The position numbers were made by a program, and so were the translations under genes. From contig CAKRYI010000009.1 of NCBI GenBank assembly GCA_934426825.1, forward strand, positions 20,391-84,390: a stretch of 64,000 nucleotides of DNA. The letters are read 5' to 3'. A model generated the notes under the pieces. The model searched no databases. It was not told where the DNA came from and worked only from the letters and a program-made list of their open reading frames with translations. The stretch comes from an uncultured Acetatifactor sp. (GTDB lineage Bacteria > Bacillota > Clostridia > Lachnospirales > Lachnospiraceae). Below, one piece after another: positions 52,034-60,384 of the stretch. The stretch's first letter is position 1. Each line of letters begins with the position of its first letter.

Positions 52034-54367
52034 TTGCGCAGACCATTATTTGCTGTATGTCTGTGCCTTGTTGCCATAGCCGCACTGCGGCTGTGGTGGT
52101 CACCGCCGGGACAGGAAAAAGAGGCTTTGCGCCCGGAAAACGGACAGAGCGTGACGGTGAGCGGGCGGATATGCAGTAAGGACAATTCTTCTTTTATATT
52201 GGATTCTATCATCTTATTATCAGACGCCGCAGATTCGCGGCAGGAAATTCAGACATTAAAAAATCAAAAATGGATATGTGAATATGAAATGTCAGAGAAA
52301 GACAATATTGACACATCCCCCAAAATAGGCAGTCATGTGACAGTGCAAGGCACTTTCTACAGCTTTCGCCCCGCCTCTAATCCGGGAGAGTTTGACACAC
52401 AGGCATATTACCGAACCCTTGGTATTGCCGGCAGGCTGAAAGAGAGCAGTGTGCTTTCCGCAGACAGCCGTTACTCACGGTGGCGGGAGACGCTGTACGG
52501 CATAAGGCAGTATTTTCAGAACCGGTTGTATACCGTTTTCCCCGAAAAGGAGGCGTCCATACTCTCCGCCATGCTGCTCGGTGAAAAGGGGGAGCTTGAC
52601 CGGGAGGTGAAGGAACTGTACAAGCGAAACGGCATTATCCATATCCTCAGTATTTCCGGTCTGCACATCACCTTAATCGGTATGGGATTGTACAAACTCC
52701 TGCGGCGGCTGGGAATGCCTCTTTGGCTTTCTGCCGTCTGCGCCGGATGCGTGCTTTTACTGTATGGAGTGCTCACGGGAATGGGGGTGTCTGCCTGCCG
52801 TGCCATCGGAATGTTTGTGATTCGCATGGGAGCGGAGGCGCTTGGCAGAAGCTATGATATGCGGACGGCGGTGGGAGTTATGGCGGCAATACTGGTATGG
52901 GAAAATCCATGGTATCTCTGCCATGCGGGATTTTTGCTCTCGTTTGCGTCGGTGCTGGGAATCGCACTGCTTGCCCCTGCATTTGAACGTAAGCGGGGAA
53001 AAGGAGCCGCCGCGGGAATTGCGGTGACGCTCTTTACCATGCCGGTGCAGCTCTGGTTCTATTACGAAATTCCGGTGTGGTCGTTGTTTTTGAATCTGGT
53101 CATTCTCCCTTTTATGAGTGCGGTGGTTGCCACGGGTATTTTTGTGATGATTTTGCCGGGAAGCGGGATTTTGGGAATTGTCACCTGCCTGATACTAAAG
53201 GGGTATGAGTTACTTTGCCTTGGGTTTGAAAAATTGCCCTTTCATACGTGGAATCCCGGAAAACCAGCGGTCTGGCAGGTGGTAGTGTATTATTCTATCA
53301 TGCTGGGCATTTCTTGTTTGGGGAACTACGGGAAAAAAATCAATATTTTGGAACAGTGGAGAAAAGGAATCGCTATTTTAGGACAGTATGGGCAAGAAAC
53401 TGTTTTTGGGGAACAGCACAGAATGGTAACCACCTTTTTGGAGCGGTGCATGAAAAAGAACCATCCTGCCTCCGTGTGGAAAATGGTAAGCGTCCGATTA
53501 CTTGCGCTGCTTGCAGTTTTTGTGTTTGCGGTGAAAATCCAGACGGACAGCCGCATTACTTTTCTGGATGTGGGGCAGGGGGATTGTATTTTGTTAGAAA
53601 TGAAAACCGGGGAGACATATCTCTTTGACTGCGGGAGCAGCAGCCGCACGAAGGTGGGGAAATATGTGCTGATTCCCTACTTAAAGAGCCGGGGAATCCG
53701 GCAGATTGATGCGGCTTTTATTTCCCATGCGGATTCCGACCACTGTAACGGTATCATAGAACTTTTGGAAACAGGGGAGGAAGAAGGGATTTTGGTTAAA
53801 CAACTGGTGCTTCCCGGTGTCGCAGAAAAGCAGAGAGAGCAGGAATTTTCCAAGCTGACAGAGGCTGCCGGGCAGGAAACGGTTATTTCGTATATCAGTA
53901 CCGGAACGGAGTGGAGACAGGGGGAGTTGGAAATCATCTGCCTGAATCCCCCGAAGAACTGTGATACGCAGGACAGCAATGCATATTCTGAGTGCTTTTA
54001 TGTGAAAATAGGGAGTTTCGAAACCACCTTCTCTGTATTATTAACGGGTGACATCGCAGGCACCGGCGAACGTCTCCTCACGGAAGAACTCACCCGCCGC
54101 AATATCCGGTCCATAGACATTCTGAAAGTCGCTCACCACGGTTCGGCATACTCCACAAAAGAAGAATTTCTGGAAACCGCAAGACCCCGCATAGCCGTGA
54201 TTTCCTGCGGTCAAAACAACCGCTACGGACACCCCCATGCGGAAACACTGGAAAGATTGCATGCGGTAGACGCAAGCATTTACCAGACTCCCACAAGCGG
54301 GGCAGTCATGATAAAAATAGAAAAAGACACCATAAGAATAGAGACGTATCTGCAGGGCGAGCCGTAG
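52034..54367 (+). CDS. comEC: ComEC/Rec2 DNA-uptake channel protein
   Basis: 777 residues: an N-terminal membrane and OB-like region, the ComEC core (AMLLGEKGELDREVKELYKRNGIIHILSISGLH; key ISGLHI), multiple helices to about 430, then a metallo-beta-lactamase-like domain (FLDVGQGDCIL, ISHADSDH from H565, LLTGDI, KVAHHGS). ComEC forms the channel through which single-stranded DNA enters, and the C-terminal domain may degrade the other strand; its metal-binding HxDxDH is intact. The start is TTG with GAGG seven bases ahead. About residues 430-475 is a hydrophilic insert with ILEQW, GQYGQE and GEQHR, unusual in position. Confidence 0.92.
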   Translation: MRRPLFAVCLCLVAIAALRLWWSPPGQEKEALRPENGQSVTVSGRICSKDNSSFILDSIILLSDAADSRQEIQTLKNQKWICEYEMSEKDNIDTSPKIGSHVTVQGTFYSFRPASNPGEFDTQAYYRTLGIAGRLKESSVLSADSRYSRWRETLYGIRQYFQNRLYTVFPEKEASILSAMLLGEKGELDREVKELYKRNGIIHILSISGLHITLIGMGLYKLLRRLGMPLWLSAVCAGCVLLLYGVLTGMGVSACRAIGMFVIRMGAEALGRSYDMRTAVGVMAAILVWENPWYLCHAGFLLSFASVLGIALLAPAFERKRGKGAAAGIAVTLFTMPVQLWFYYEIPVWSLFLNLVILPFMSAVVATGIFVMILPGSGILGIVTCLILKGYELLCLGFEKLPFHTWNPGKPAVWQVVVYYSIMLGISCLGNYGKKINILEQWRKGIAILGQYGQETVFGEQHRMVTTFLERCMKKNHPASVWKMVSVRLLALLAVFVFAVKIQTDSRITFLDVGQGDCILLEMKTGETYLFDCGSSSRTKVGKYVLIPYLKSRGIRQIDAAFISHADSDHCNGIIELLETGEEEGILVKQLVLPGVAEKQREQEFSKLTEAAGQETVISYISTGTEWRQGELEIICLNPPKNCDTQDSNAYSECFYVKIGSFETTFSVLLTGDIAGTGERLLTEELTRRNIRSIDILKVAHHGSAYSTKEEFLETARPRIAVISCGQNNRYGHPHAETLERLHAVDASIYQTPTSGAVMIKIEKDTIRIETYLQGEP

Positions 54368-54371
54368 CTTT

Positions 54372-55340
54372 TTACTGCAGAATTAACATCTCCACACTCA
54401 TCATGTCATTTAGCCTGCCTGTTTTGACTGCCTCCTCCGACTCCACACACCGGGTGAGGGAGCGCCTTAAATCAGCCGTTTTAAAGCGGGACGCCTGCGT
54501 GACGTATTTTCCGGCAACGAAAGGCGGCACGCCTATCTTGGTGGCAATGGTGCGGTTGTCATAACCCTTGGATTTCAGTTCCTTGGTCTGCAGCAGCAGA
54601 TTATACTGTCTTGCAATCAGAAACAAAATCCGCATGGGGGGCTCTTTTAATGCCAGCAGGTCATAATATAACTGTAGCGCCTTTGCGGTCTGCTTGTCGG
54701 CAATGGCGTTAATCATATCGAATATGTGGTTACTGATACGGTTGGTGCAAATGGTATTGACGTCCTCGTCTGTAATGACGTCCCGGTCCATACAGTAACA
54801 AATCAGCTTTTCCAGTTCCATGTGAATGTTTTCCATGTCGGTTCCGGTTTTGGACAGAAAAAGCTGGACGGTTCCCTCTTTGATTTTTTTACCTTCTTTA
54901 TTCAAAATTCCGGCAACCCAGCGTTTCAGGGTGTTCTCGTCCTGAATGGCAAATTCTGCGGCGTAGCCCTTGGACTGCACTGCCTTGAAGAGCTTGCTTC
55001 GCTTGTCGACTTCACTTTCCGTAAAAACAAAGAAGGTCGTCTCGTTGGGGGAGGCAAGGTACTCCGCCATCTTTTCCCCGCCGGATTTGAACAGTCCGCT
55101 GTTGCTGATAAAAATAACCCGTCTGGGGGACAGAAAAGGCAGGGTCTCCGCAAGGTCAATGATTTCGCCCACGGGAACGTCTTTGCCCTCATAAAAATGG
55201 GTGTTCATGTCGTCCCCCTCCGCGCACAGAGCCTTCCGCAAGTGGTCGGTGTACTGTTTTTTGAGATAACGCTCCTCACCGTAGAGCAGGTAAACCTGTT
55301 TGAAATTGCCTTCCCGGATGTCTTCGTTGATTCGCTGCAT
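54372..55340 (-). CDS. holA: DNA polymerase III subunit delta
   Basis: 322 residues from ATG 55340 (AAAGGTGG ahead); the frame stays open far upstream without similarity. HolA features: YLLYGEERYLKKQY near the N terminus, FLSPRRVIFISNSG, and a C-terminal helical part SNHIFDMINAIADKQTAKAL. It opens the beta clamp in the clamp loader. It ends four bases from comEC's stop on the other strand, the comEC-holA neighbourhood seen in many Firmicutes but here convergent. Confidence 0.92.
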   Translation of the reverse strand: MQRINEDIREGNFKQVYLLYGEERYLKKQYTDHLRKALCAEGDDMNTHFYEGKDVPVGEIIDLAETLPFLSPRRVIFISNSGLFKSGGEKMAEYLASPNETTFFVFTESEVDKRSKLFKAVQSKGYAAEFAIQDENTLKRWVAGILNKEGKKIKEGTVQLFLSKTGTDMENIHMELEKLICYCMDRDVITDEDVNTICTNRISNHIFDMINAIADKQTAKALQLYYDLLALKEPPMRILFLIARQYNLLLQTKELKSKGYDNRTIATKIGVPPFVAGKYVTQASRFKTADLRRSLTRCVESEEAVKTGRLNDMMSVEMLILQ

Positions 55341-55437
55341 AACTGCCACCTTTCTCTTTGCTTTATTGTAGCTGAAACACAGGTAGATTGCAAACCCAAA
55401 ATGCACTGCATTTTTCGCAAAGTTAAGAAATGTGCTA

Positions 55438-55466
55438 TTGAGGTTACGGGGCGCTTGTGGTACGAT
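55438..55466 (+). promoter_or_regulatory. Promoter of mscL
   Basis: TTGAGG (55438-55443), 17 bases, TACGAT (55461-55466), in the gap divergent from holA. Confidence 0.5.
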
Positions 55467-55505
55467 AAAAAGGCAGACACAGATAAAAAGAAGAGGTACA
55501 ATACG

Positions 55506-55949
55506 ATGAATAAAGGGAAAAAATTTATTAACGAATTCAAGAAATTTATTATGCGCGGCAATGTGATGGATATGGCAGTCGGTGTGATTGTGGGCGGCGC
55601 TTTTACATCCATTGTTACATCTTTGAATCAGGATATACTGACCCCCATTCTCGGAATTTTCGGCGGAACGGATTTCTCCAACCTGAAAGTGCAGCTCGGC
55701 GTAGGTGAGAATGCCCCCATATTGTGTTACGGCAACTTTATCACCGCAGTTCTCAATTTCCTTATCACGGCATTCGTGATTTTCTGTCTGGTGAAGGCAA
55801 TCAACAGTCTGGGAGAAAAACTTGCCCACAAGGAGGAGCCTGCGGCTAAGACAACCAAGAAATGTCCTTTCTGTAAGAGCGAGATTGCCATAGATGCGAC
55901 GAGATGTCCTCATTGTACATCTGAACTGCCGGAGGAAGTGGAAGAATGA
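55506..55949 (+). CDS. mscL: Large mechanosensitive channel with C-terminal zinc ribbon
   Basis: 147 residues. MscL part: FKKFIMRGNVMDMAVGVIVGGAFTSIV (N-terminal helix and TM1), a short loop, TM2 at about 78-98 (FITAVLNFLITAFVIFCLVKAIN). It opens under membrane tension to release solutes on hypo-osmotic shock. Residues 120-137 add C-PF-C and C-PH-C (C120, C123, C134, C137), a zinc-ribbon-like tail on the cytoplasmic side. GAGG precedes the ATG. Overlaps the next gene by four bases. Confidence 0.92.
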   Translation: MNKGKKFINEFKKFIMRGNVMDMAVGVIVGGAFTSIVTSLNQDILTPILGIFGGTDFSNLKVQLGVGENAPILCYGNFITAVLNFLITAFVIFCLVKAINSLGEKLAHKEEPAAKTTKKCPFCKSEIAIDATRCPHCTSELPEEVEE

Positions 55950-56983
55950 AAAAGAAAATAGTGCCGTTTGGGTGTCTGGCACTGATTGCGATACTGACCG
56001 GATGCGGCAATAAGAACGAAAATATCGACAGCGGAATGCAGTGCATTAAAGAACTGAATTATCAGGGAGCACTGGAATATTTTGACACTGCCGAGCAGTC
56101 CTCGGAAAATGTCCGCCTGATAGAGCGGGGCAGGGGAATTGCCTACATGGGACTGACGGATTACGAGCAGGCGGCAGACTGCTTTCGCGCGTCTTTAAAA
56201 GAAAGCGATGGCGTGGTGGAGGCAATCGATTTTGATTTAAATTACTATCTTGCGGCGGCATATATGAAGAGCGGGCAGTATCAGCAGGCAAAAGAGGTCT
56301 ATGATGCGGTGCTTGCGCTACGCTCAGGGGAGGAGGACGCTTATTTTCTGAGAGGAACGGCGTTGCTCGGACTTGCGGAGTTTGACAGTGCCAAAGAGGA
56401 TTTTGATAAAGTGATTGAAATGTCCCCCAAGAATTATGACAGATTGATTGAAATTTATCAGGCATTGGAGCATTACGGATATGCGGAGGCGGGACAGACT
56501 TATTTGCAGACTGCGTTGGATTCCGGGGACAGCCAGATGAATGCCTATGACAAGGGCCGGATTTATTACTATCTGGGACAGTATCAGCAGGCGTATCTGG
56601 AACTGGAGAACGCCAGAGAAAAGGGAGGAGCGGAGAGCTATCTCTATCTGGGAAAAGCATATGAGGCTACCGGAGACTATAATTATGCGGCGAGCGTCTA
56701 CAACAGTTATCTGTCCAAATTCGGGGATGCGGCAGAGGTTTACAATCAGCTTGGGCTCTGCGAAATGGCAAAGAAGGACTACCGGAGTGCGCTGACGTCA
56801 TTCCAGACGGGAAAGCAGTTAGAGGACGGCAGTATGCAGCAGACGTTATCCTTTAATGAAATTGTGGCGTATGAATATTTAGGGGAATATAAAAAGGCAG
56901 CAGTCCTTTTAGACAGCTACCTGCAGGCTTACCCGGATGATGAAACCGCCAAGAGAGAAAAGCAGTTTTTACAGACGAGATAA
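55946..56983 (+). CDS. TPR-repeat lipoprotein
   Basis: 345 residues: lipobox ILTGC (Cys near 20), then about eight tetratricopeptide repeats (for example GALEYFDTAEQ, YLAAAYMKSGQYQQAKEVYDAV, YYYLGQYQQAYLELENA, YEYLGEYKKAAVLLDSYL). Such proteins scaffold other envelope proteins. The ATG overlaps the mscL stop (ATGA), so the two are translationally coupled and may act together, an inference from spacing only. Confidence 0.85.
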   Translation: MKKKIVPFGCLALIAILTGCGNKNENIDSGMQCIKELNYQGALEYFDTAEQSSENVRLIERGRGIAYMGLTDYEQAADCFRASLKESDGVVEAIDFDLNYYLAAAYMKSGQYQQAKEVYDAVLALRSGEEDAYFLRGTALLGLAEFDSAKEDFDKVIEMSPKNYDRLIEIYQALEHYGYAEAGQTYLQTALDSGDSQMNAYDKGRIYYYLGQYQQAYLELENAREKGGAESYLYLGKAYEATGDYNYAASVYNSYLSKFGDAAEVYNQLGLCEMAKKDYRSALTSFQTGKQLEDGSMQQTLSFNEIVAYEYLGEYKKAAVLLDSYLQAYPDDETAKREKQFLQTR

Positions 56984-56984
56984 A

Positions 56985-57359
56985 CTATATAATATTTTCG
57001 GGGGTATCGGGCATGTTGTCCTCTTTTAATTTTAAAAGCCTGACATATTCAGCCAGTGCTACCCGATTCTTGGGGGAAAGTTCCAGAGTGGTGTTTACCA
57101 AATCGGCAATGGTGTAGTTCTTGGTGAGAGGACGTTTCAAATATTGCGGTTCATATCGGAGGTCTGTTCTGCCAAGCAGATAATCGGTTGTGACACCAAA
57201 GAAGTCTGCAATTTTACAGAGCGTGCTGGGATCCGGAATGTGACGGCCGTTTTCGTAGTTGGATATGGTGGCGACAGATACCTGCAAATCATCGGCAAGC
57301 TGTTTTTGGTAGATACCCATTGTTGCCCTGAGCTCTGTAATTCTCTTTCCTACCTCCAT
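56985..57359 (-). CDS. XRE-family transcriptional regulator
   Basis: 124 residues: N-terminal HTH (QKQLADDLQVSVATISNYENGRHIPD, key SVATISNYENG), FGVTTDYLLGR, and a C-terminal helical tail of about 50 residues. AAAGGATC precedes the ATG. The upstream gap to pyrF contains AATAATATT/AATATTATT (57432-57459) and two ATTTTACG direct repeats (57385, 57468), candidates for its operator. It ends two bases from the TPR gene, on the opposite strand. Confidence 0.85.
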   Translation of the reverse strand: MEVGKRITELRATMGIYQKQLADDLQVSVATISNYENGRHIPDPSTLCKIADFFGVTTDYLLGRTDLRYEPQYLKRPLTKNYTIADLVNTTLELSPKNRVALAEYVRLLKLKEDNMPDTPENII

Positions 57360-57498
57360 TGCAAAGATCCTTTCCTAAAAAAACATTTTACGAACACTAT
57401 AATTTATATTAGTATTTTTCACGTTCCCTGTAATAATATTCTAGATATTCAATATTATTTTGAAAATATTTTACGTTAGCTAAAATGAGAGAAGTTCA

Positions 57499-57528
57499 TT
57501 GACCGAAAGACAGAAGTTGGGGTACAAT
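57499..57528 (+). promoter_or_regulatory. Promoter of pyrF
   Basis: TTGACC (57499-57504), 18 bases, TACAAT (57523-57528). Confidence 0.6.
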
Positions 57529-57577
57529 GTAATGAGATTTTAAAAATGCCGGATAAAAAGGCGGAACGGAGTACAGA

Positions 57578-58504
57578 ATGATTAATCAATTAGTATCGAA
57601 AATAAAACAGTTGAATGCTCCCATTGTGGTGGGACTCGACCCTATGCTGAAATACATTCCGAAGCACATTCAGGATGCAGCTTTTGCGGAGTGCGGCGAG
57701 ACTTTAGAGGGCGCCGGAGAAGCTATCTGGCAGTACAATAAAGGTATTGTAGACGCTATTTATGATTTGGTTCCTGCGGTGAAACCCCAGATTGCCATGT
57801 ATGAGCAGTTCGGAATCCCCGGACTGGTTGCTTTCCAAAAAACCGTAAAGTACTGCAAGGAAAAGGGTTTGGTTGTTATCGGTGACATAAAGCGAGGCGA
57901 CATCGGATCCACCTCTGAGGCATATGCGGTGGGACACCTTGGCAAAGTGGCAGTGGGAAGCAAAGAGTATTACGGATTTGACGAGGATTTCGCAACAGTC
58001 AATCCCTATCTTGGTTCTGACGGTGTGAAGCCTTTTATTAAGGTATGCAAAGAGGAAAAAAAGGGCATTTTCGTACTGGTAAAGACATCCAATCCCAGCA
58101 GCGGGGAATTTCAGGATCGACTGGTGGACGGAAAGCCTCTCTATGAAATCGTAGGAGAGCAGGTTGCCGCATGGGGAGCCGAGTGCATGGGAGATTCCTA
58201 CAGCTATGTGGGAGCCGTGGTCGGCGCCACCTACCCGGAGCAGGGCAAAATTCTGCGTGAAATCATGCCCAAGGCATTTATTCTGGTGCCCGGTTACGGT
58301 GCACAGGGCGGAAAGGGTTCTGATTTGGTTCATTTCTTTAATCAGGACGGCTTGGGCGCTATTATTAATTCCTCCCGCGGAATCATTGCCGCATATCAGC
58401 AGGAGAAATACGCAAAATATGGCGCTCAGGGTTATGCGGATGCGTCCAGAGCGGCAGTGCTTGATATGAAAGAGGACATTGCACAGGCACTGGCAGCTTT
58501 ATAA
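57578..58504 (+). CDS. pyrF: Orotidine 5'-phosphate decarboxylase
   Basis: 308 residues, the longer (type 2) PyrF: VVGLDPMLKYIP, the catalytic Lys/Asp loop VIGDIKRGDIGSTSEAYA, TVNPYLGSDG, VKTSNPSS and VPGYGAQGG. It converts OMP to UMP. GGAG lies before the ATG. No pyrD or pyrE is adjacent. The last 6 bp overlap the end of the reverse transcriptase gene on the other strand. Confidence 0.95.
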   Translation: MINQLVSKIKQLNAPIVVGLDPMLKYIPKHIQDAAFAECGETLEGAGEAIWQYNKGIVDAIYDLVPAVKPQIAMYEQFGIPGLVAFQKTVKYCKEKGLVVIGDIKRGDIGSTSEAYAVGHLGKVAVGSKEYYGFDEDFATVNPYLGSDGVKPFIKVCKEEKKGIFVLVKTSNPSSGEFQDRLVDGKPLYEIVGEQVAAWGAECMGDSYSYVGAVVGATYPEQGKILREIMPKAFILVPGYGAQGGKGSDLVHFFNQDGLGAIINSSRGIIAAYQQEKYAKYGAQGYADASRAAVLDMKEDIAQALAAL

Positions 58505-59716
58505 GCCGGTTCGGTGGCGGTAATATTCGTTTACTAAATTGCGATACCCCCATGCCTTTAACTGTTCGTAAGAAATCCGGTAGTTTCCTTTATAATGTCT
58601 GCCGGTGACGGTGTACCGGATATATTCTTTGAGGTAATCGTCAATACATTTTAATCCCTTATCGGTGGTAATGTTTGGAAAAAACCAGCGGCTCCATGTA
58701 AAGTCGGAACCGGATACGGGATTGTCTTTGCCGTACAGCTTGCGGTTGATGGAACAGATAAAACCAATGGCTGCCTTGTCGGCAGGCAATCCCTTTTTTT
58801 GCTGCCATCTGCGCAGCGCATGTGCCTTGCGGCGGATTTTGTGTTTCATTTTCCGAATCGTGTTTTCGGACAAATCTATAACGCCGTTGTGGTAGGAAAA
58901 ACCGAGAAATTCCCACGGCTCGCCCGGCGCGGAAATGGACTCCTTGGAGTGATTAACCGCTAATCCCAGTTCCCCTATTTTAAAATAGAGTTCCTTTTGA
59001 TACTGTTTCAGCGTATCGGCGTCCGGCGCAAAGAGCAGAATGTCGTCCGAATACCGAAAGTACGGGATATTCTGTGCCTGAAAATAAGAGTCCACGGAAG
59101 CTAAATAGAGATTGGCAAAAAAAGGAGAGACCGGAATCCCCGCCATGGCGCCCCTCTTTTCCTCCAAAAGCTGTCCGCGGAAAAGACAGTATCTGTCACA
59201 TAGAATCTTTTCAAATATCCCGTAGAGAAAGGTGTCCCGCTTGCGGATGACCTCTAATTTTTCCAGCAAAATATTTACGTCAATGGAATTAAAGTAATTC
59301 TGAATATCCACCTTCAGGCAGTACAGGGAGGAAAAAGTCCGGTCGCTGCGAATCCGGCGGACAGCGTCCGCTGCGCCGTAGTTTTTGCGGAAAGCATAGC
59401 AGTTTTCACAAAATAAATCGTCATACAAATACAGCTTATAGGCGATGAATTTCAGCGTGATATTAATGTCGTCGGAGTAGGTGTACACAACACGCTTTTT
59501 TTCGGTGCCTTCCTTGCTGATAATCAGCTTTTCGGCGGGTTTATCCGGAAAATTGCCCTGACGGATAAGTTCTGCTGCGGAAAGGTACTTTTTGCCGGCA
59601 ATATAGGCGGCAATGGCAGCGAGTTCTTTTTCGTCGGTGTGTCTGCCGCTTTCCCGGTAGGCGAGAAAGGCATTTAATTCTTCTTCATTTAACATATCAG
59701 GTATTGTGGTATTCAA
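58499..59716 (-). CDS. Stand-alone reverse transcriptase
   Basis: 405 residues from TTG 59716, which has GGAGG seven bases ahead (ATG 59695 is the alternative). Polymerase motifs are complete: LKVDIQNYFNSID with catalytic D137, GIPVSPFFANLYL (about 194-206), FRYSDD (DD 224-225) and LGFSYHNG in the thumb region. The C terminus is about 150 residues (Arg/Lys-rich helix, then YIRYTVTGRHYKGNYRISYEQLKAWGYRN outlined by TVTG, YRISYEQL and GYRNLVNEYY). No maturase, HNH or integrase domain is present, so it is not an intron-encoded or retroviral type, and the Gln of the DGR motif GxxxSQ is absent. Class (retron, UG/DRT or other) cannot be fixed by reading. A structured region lies 36 bases upstream. 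Confidence 0.85.
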   Translation of the reverse strand: MNTTIPDMLNEEELNAFLAYRESGRHTDEKELAAIAAYIAGKKYLSAAELIRQGNFPDKPAEKLIISKEGTEKKRVVYTYSDDINITLKFIAYKLYLYDDLFCENCYAFRKNYGAADAVRRIRSDRTFSSLYCLKVDIQNYFNSIDVNILLEKLEVIRKRDTFLYGIFEKILCDRYCLFRGQLLEEKRGAMAGIPVSPFFANLYLASVDSYFQAQNIPYFRYSDDILLFAPDADTLKQYQKELYFKIGELGLAVNHSKESISAPGEPWEFLGFSYHNGVIDLSENTIRKMKHKIRRKAHALRRWQQKKGLPADKAAIGFICSINRKLYGKDNPVSGSDFTWSRWFFPNITTDKGLKCIDDYLKEYIRYTVTGRHYKGNYRISYEQLKAWGYRNLVNEYYRHRTGL

Positions 59717-59752
59717 AAGAATTCCTCCGGTGGTGAGAGATAAAAGTGCATA

Positions 59753-59900
59753 AAAAAAGAAAGAGAAAACGCTTTGAAGAGATAAAGCTGTGCTTATCTC
59801 ACAAGACTGAACATACACGGGCTACCCACAAAACCGTATCTGTCGTGTATGCTTTGTCCGCCGTGGGTGCAATCATGGATTACATTTCTCTTTCTTTTTT
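59753..59900 (-). ncRNA. Candidate structured RNA bounded by a 16-bp inverted repeat
   Basis: Perfect 16-bp arms AAAAAAGAAAGAGAAA (minus strand 59900-59885) and TTTCTCTTTCTTTTTT (59768-59753) enclose 116 bases. Inside on the minus strand are CATACACG/CGTGTATG (59852-59845 with 59819-59812, perfect 8 bp), ACCCAC/GTGGGT crossing it in pseudoknot order, and GAGATAA/TTATCTC with an 8-base loop (59800-59779). There is no coding frame. It sits between the 155-aa gene and the reverse transcriptase. The bounding repeat recalls the a1/a2 arms of retron RNAs, but no long msd-type hairpin or priming G was identified; transcription is not shown. Confidence 0.45.
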
Positions 59901-59906
59901 CGCAAA

Positions 59907-60374
59907 TTAAAATTTATCGGATATAGAGGCTAACCGTTCTGTAATGTATTCCTCCGTTGTGGGGAGATACTCCATAAAGTTCAGGCAGGGGATGCGGATA
60001 ATCTGTTCGCAGTCCTCATGGGCAAGCCTCACGCTTTTGCGCCGGTAGTCGCTGTGGTCGGTTAAAATCAACATGGCAAGGTGCGGGGAACCGTCCTTAC
60101 ACAACAGGCAGGTGAAATCATATGCCTGCGGACTGCCGCCGTAACGGGAGGAGGGAACATTTTTCTCCAGTGTATACTCCGGATAGTTGGAGGAGCAGAC
60201 GGATTCGATTCTCTCTTCCACGGATTTCTCCGGGGCGGAATATCTTTGTGTGCTGACCGGAGTGTGCGCAGAGCGGTTGCCTGAAGTTTCGCCGGTGGAG
60301 TCAAAAGCCTTGTCCAAGGCGTCATTTACGATTTTCTTTACACCCATTCGTAGTAAACTGTCAAATAATCCCAT
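59907..60374 (-). CDS. Unknown 155-aa protein in the reverse transcriptase cassette
   Basis: Residues 1-28 (MGLFDSLLRMGVKKIVNDAL) form an amphipathic helix, 30-60 are a Ser/Thr/Pro-rich linker, and 60-155 are a compact mixed domain: YDFTCLLCKDG, SPHLAMLILTDHSDYRRK, CEQIIRIPCLNFMEYLP, YITERL. The strand-then-helix order with D, K and a late helix is faintly like small PD-(D/E)XK folds, but I cannot point to a complete catalytic set. GAGG precedes the ATG. It is ten bases after the MerR gene and immediately before the structured region and reverse transcriptase, same strand. Confidence 0.75.
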   Translation of the reverse strand: MGLFDSLLRMGVKKIVNDALDKAFDSTGETSGNRSAHTPVSTQRYSAPEKSVEERIESVCSSNYPEYTLEKNVPSSRYGGSPQAYDFTCLLCKDGSPHLAMLILTDHSDYRRKSVRLAHEDCEQIIRIPCLNFMEYLPTTEEYITERLASISDKF

Positions 60375-60384
60375 TTGGTTTTCC

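Noticed and set aside
54372..55982. 536-residue version of holA reaching 55982
   Set aside because: The extension is antisense to mscL and lacks similarity; ATG 55340 with AAAGGTGG fits the family length.
58499..59716. Reading the RT as a group II intron maturase or a diversity-generating RT
   Set aside because: No maturase X or endonuclease domain, no intron boundaries seen, motif B lacks the SQ of DGR enzymes, and no variable or template repeat pair was noticed nearby.
59753..59900. Calling the gap a proven retron msr-msd
   Set aside because: No long msd hairpin or convincing priming guanosine could be identified; kept only as a candidate structured RNA.
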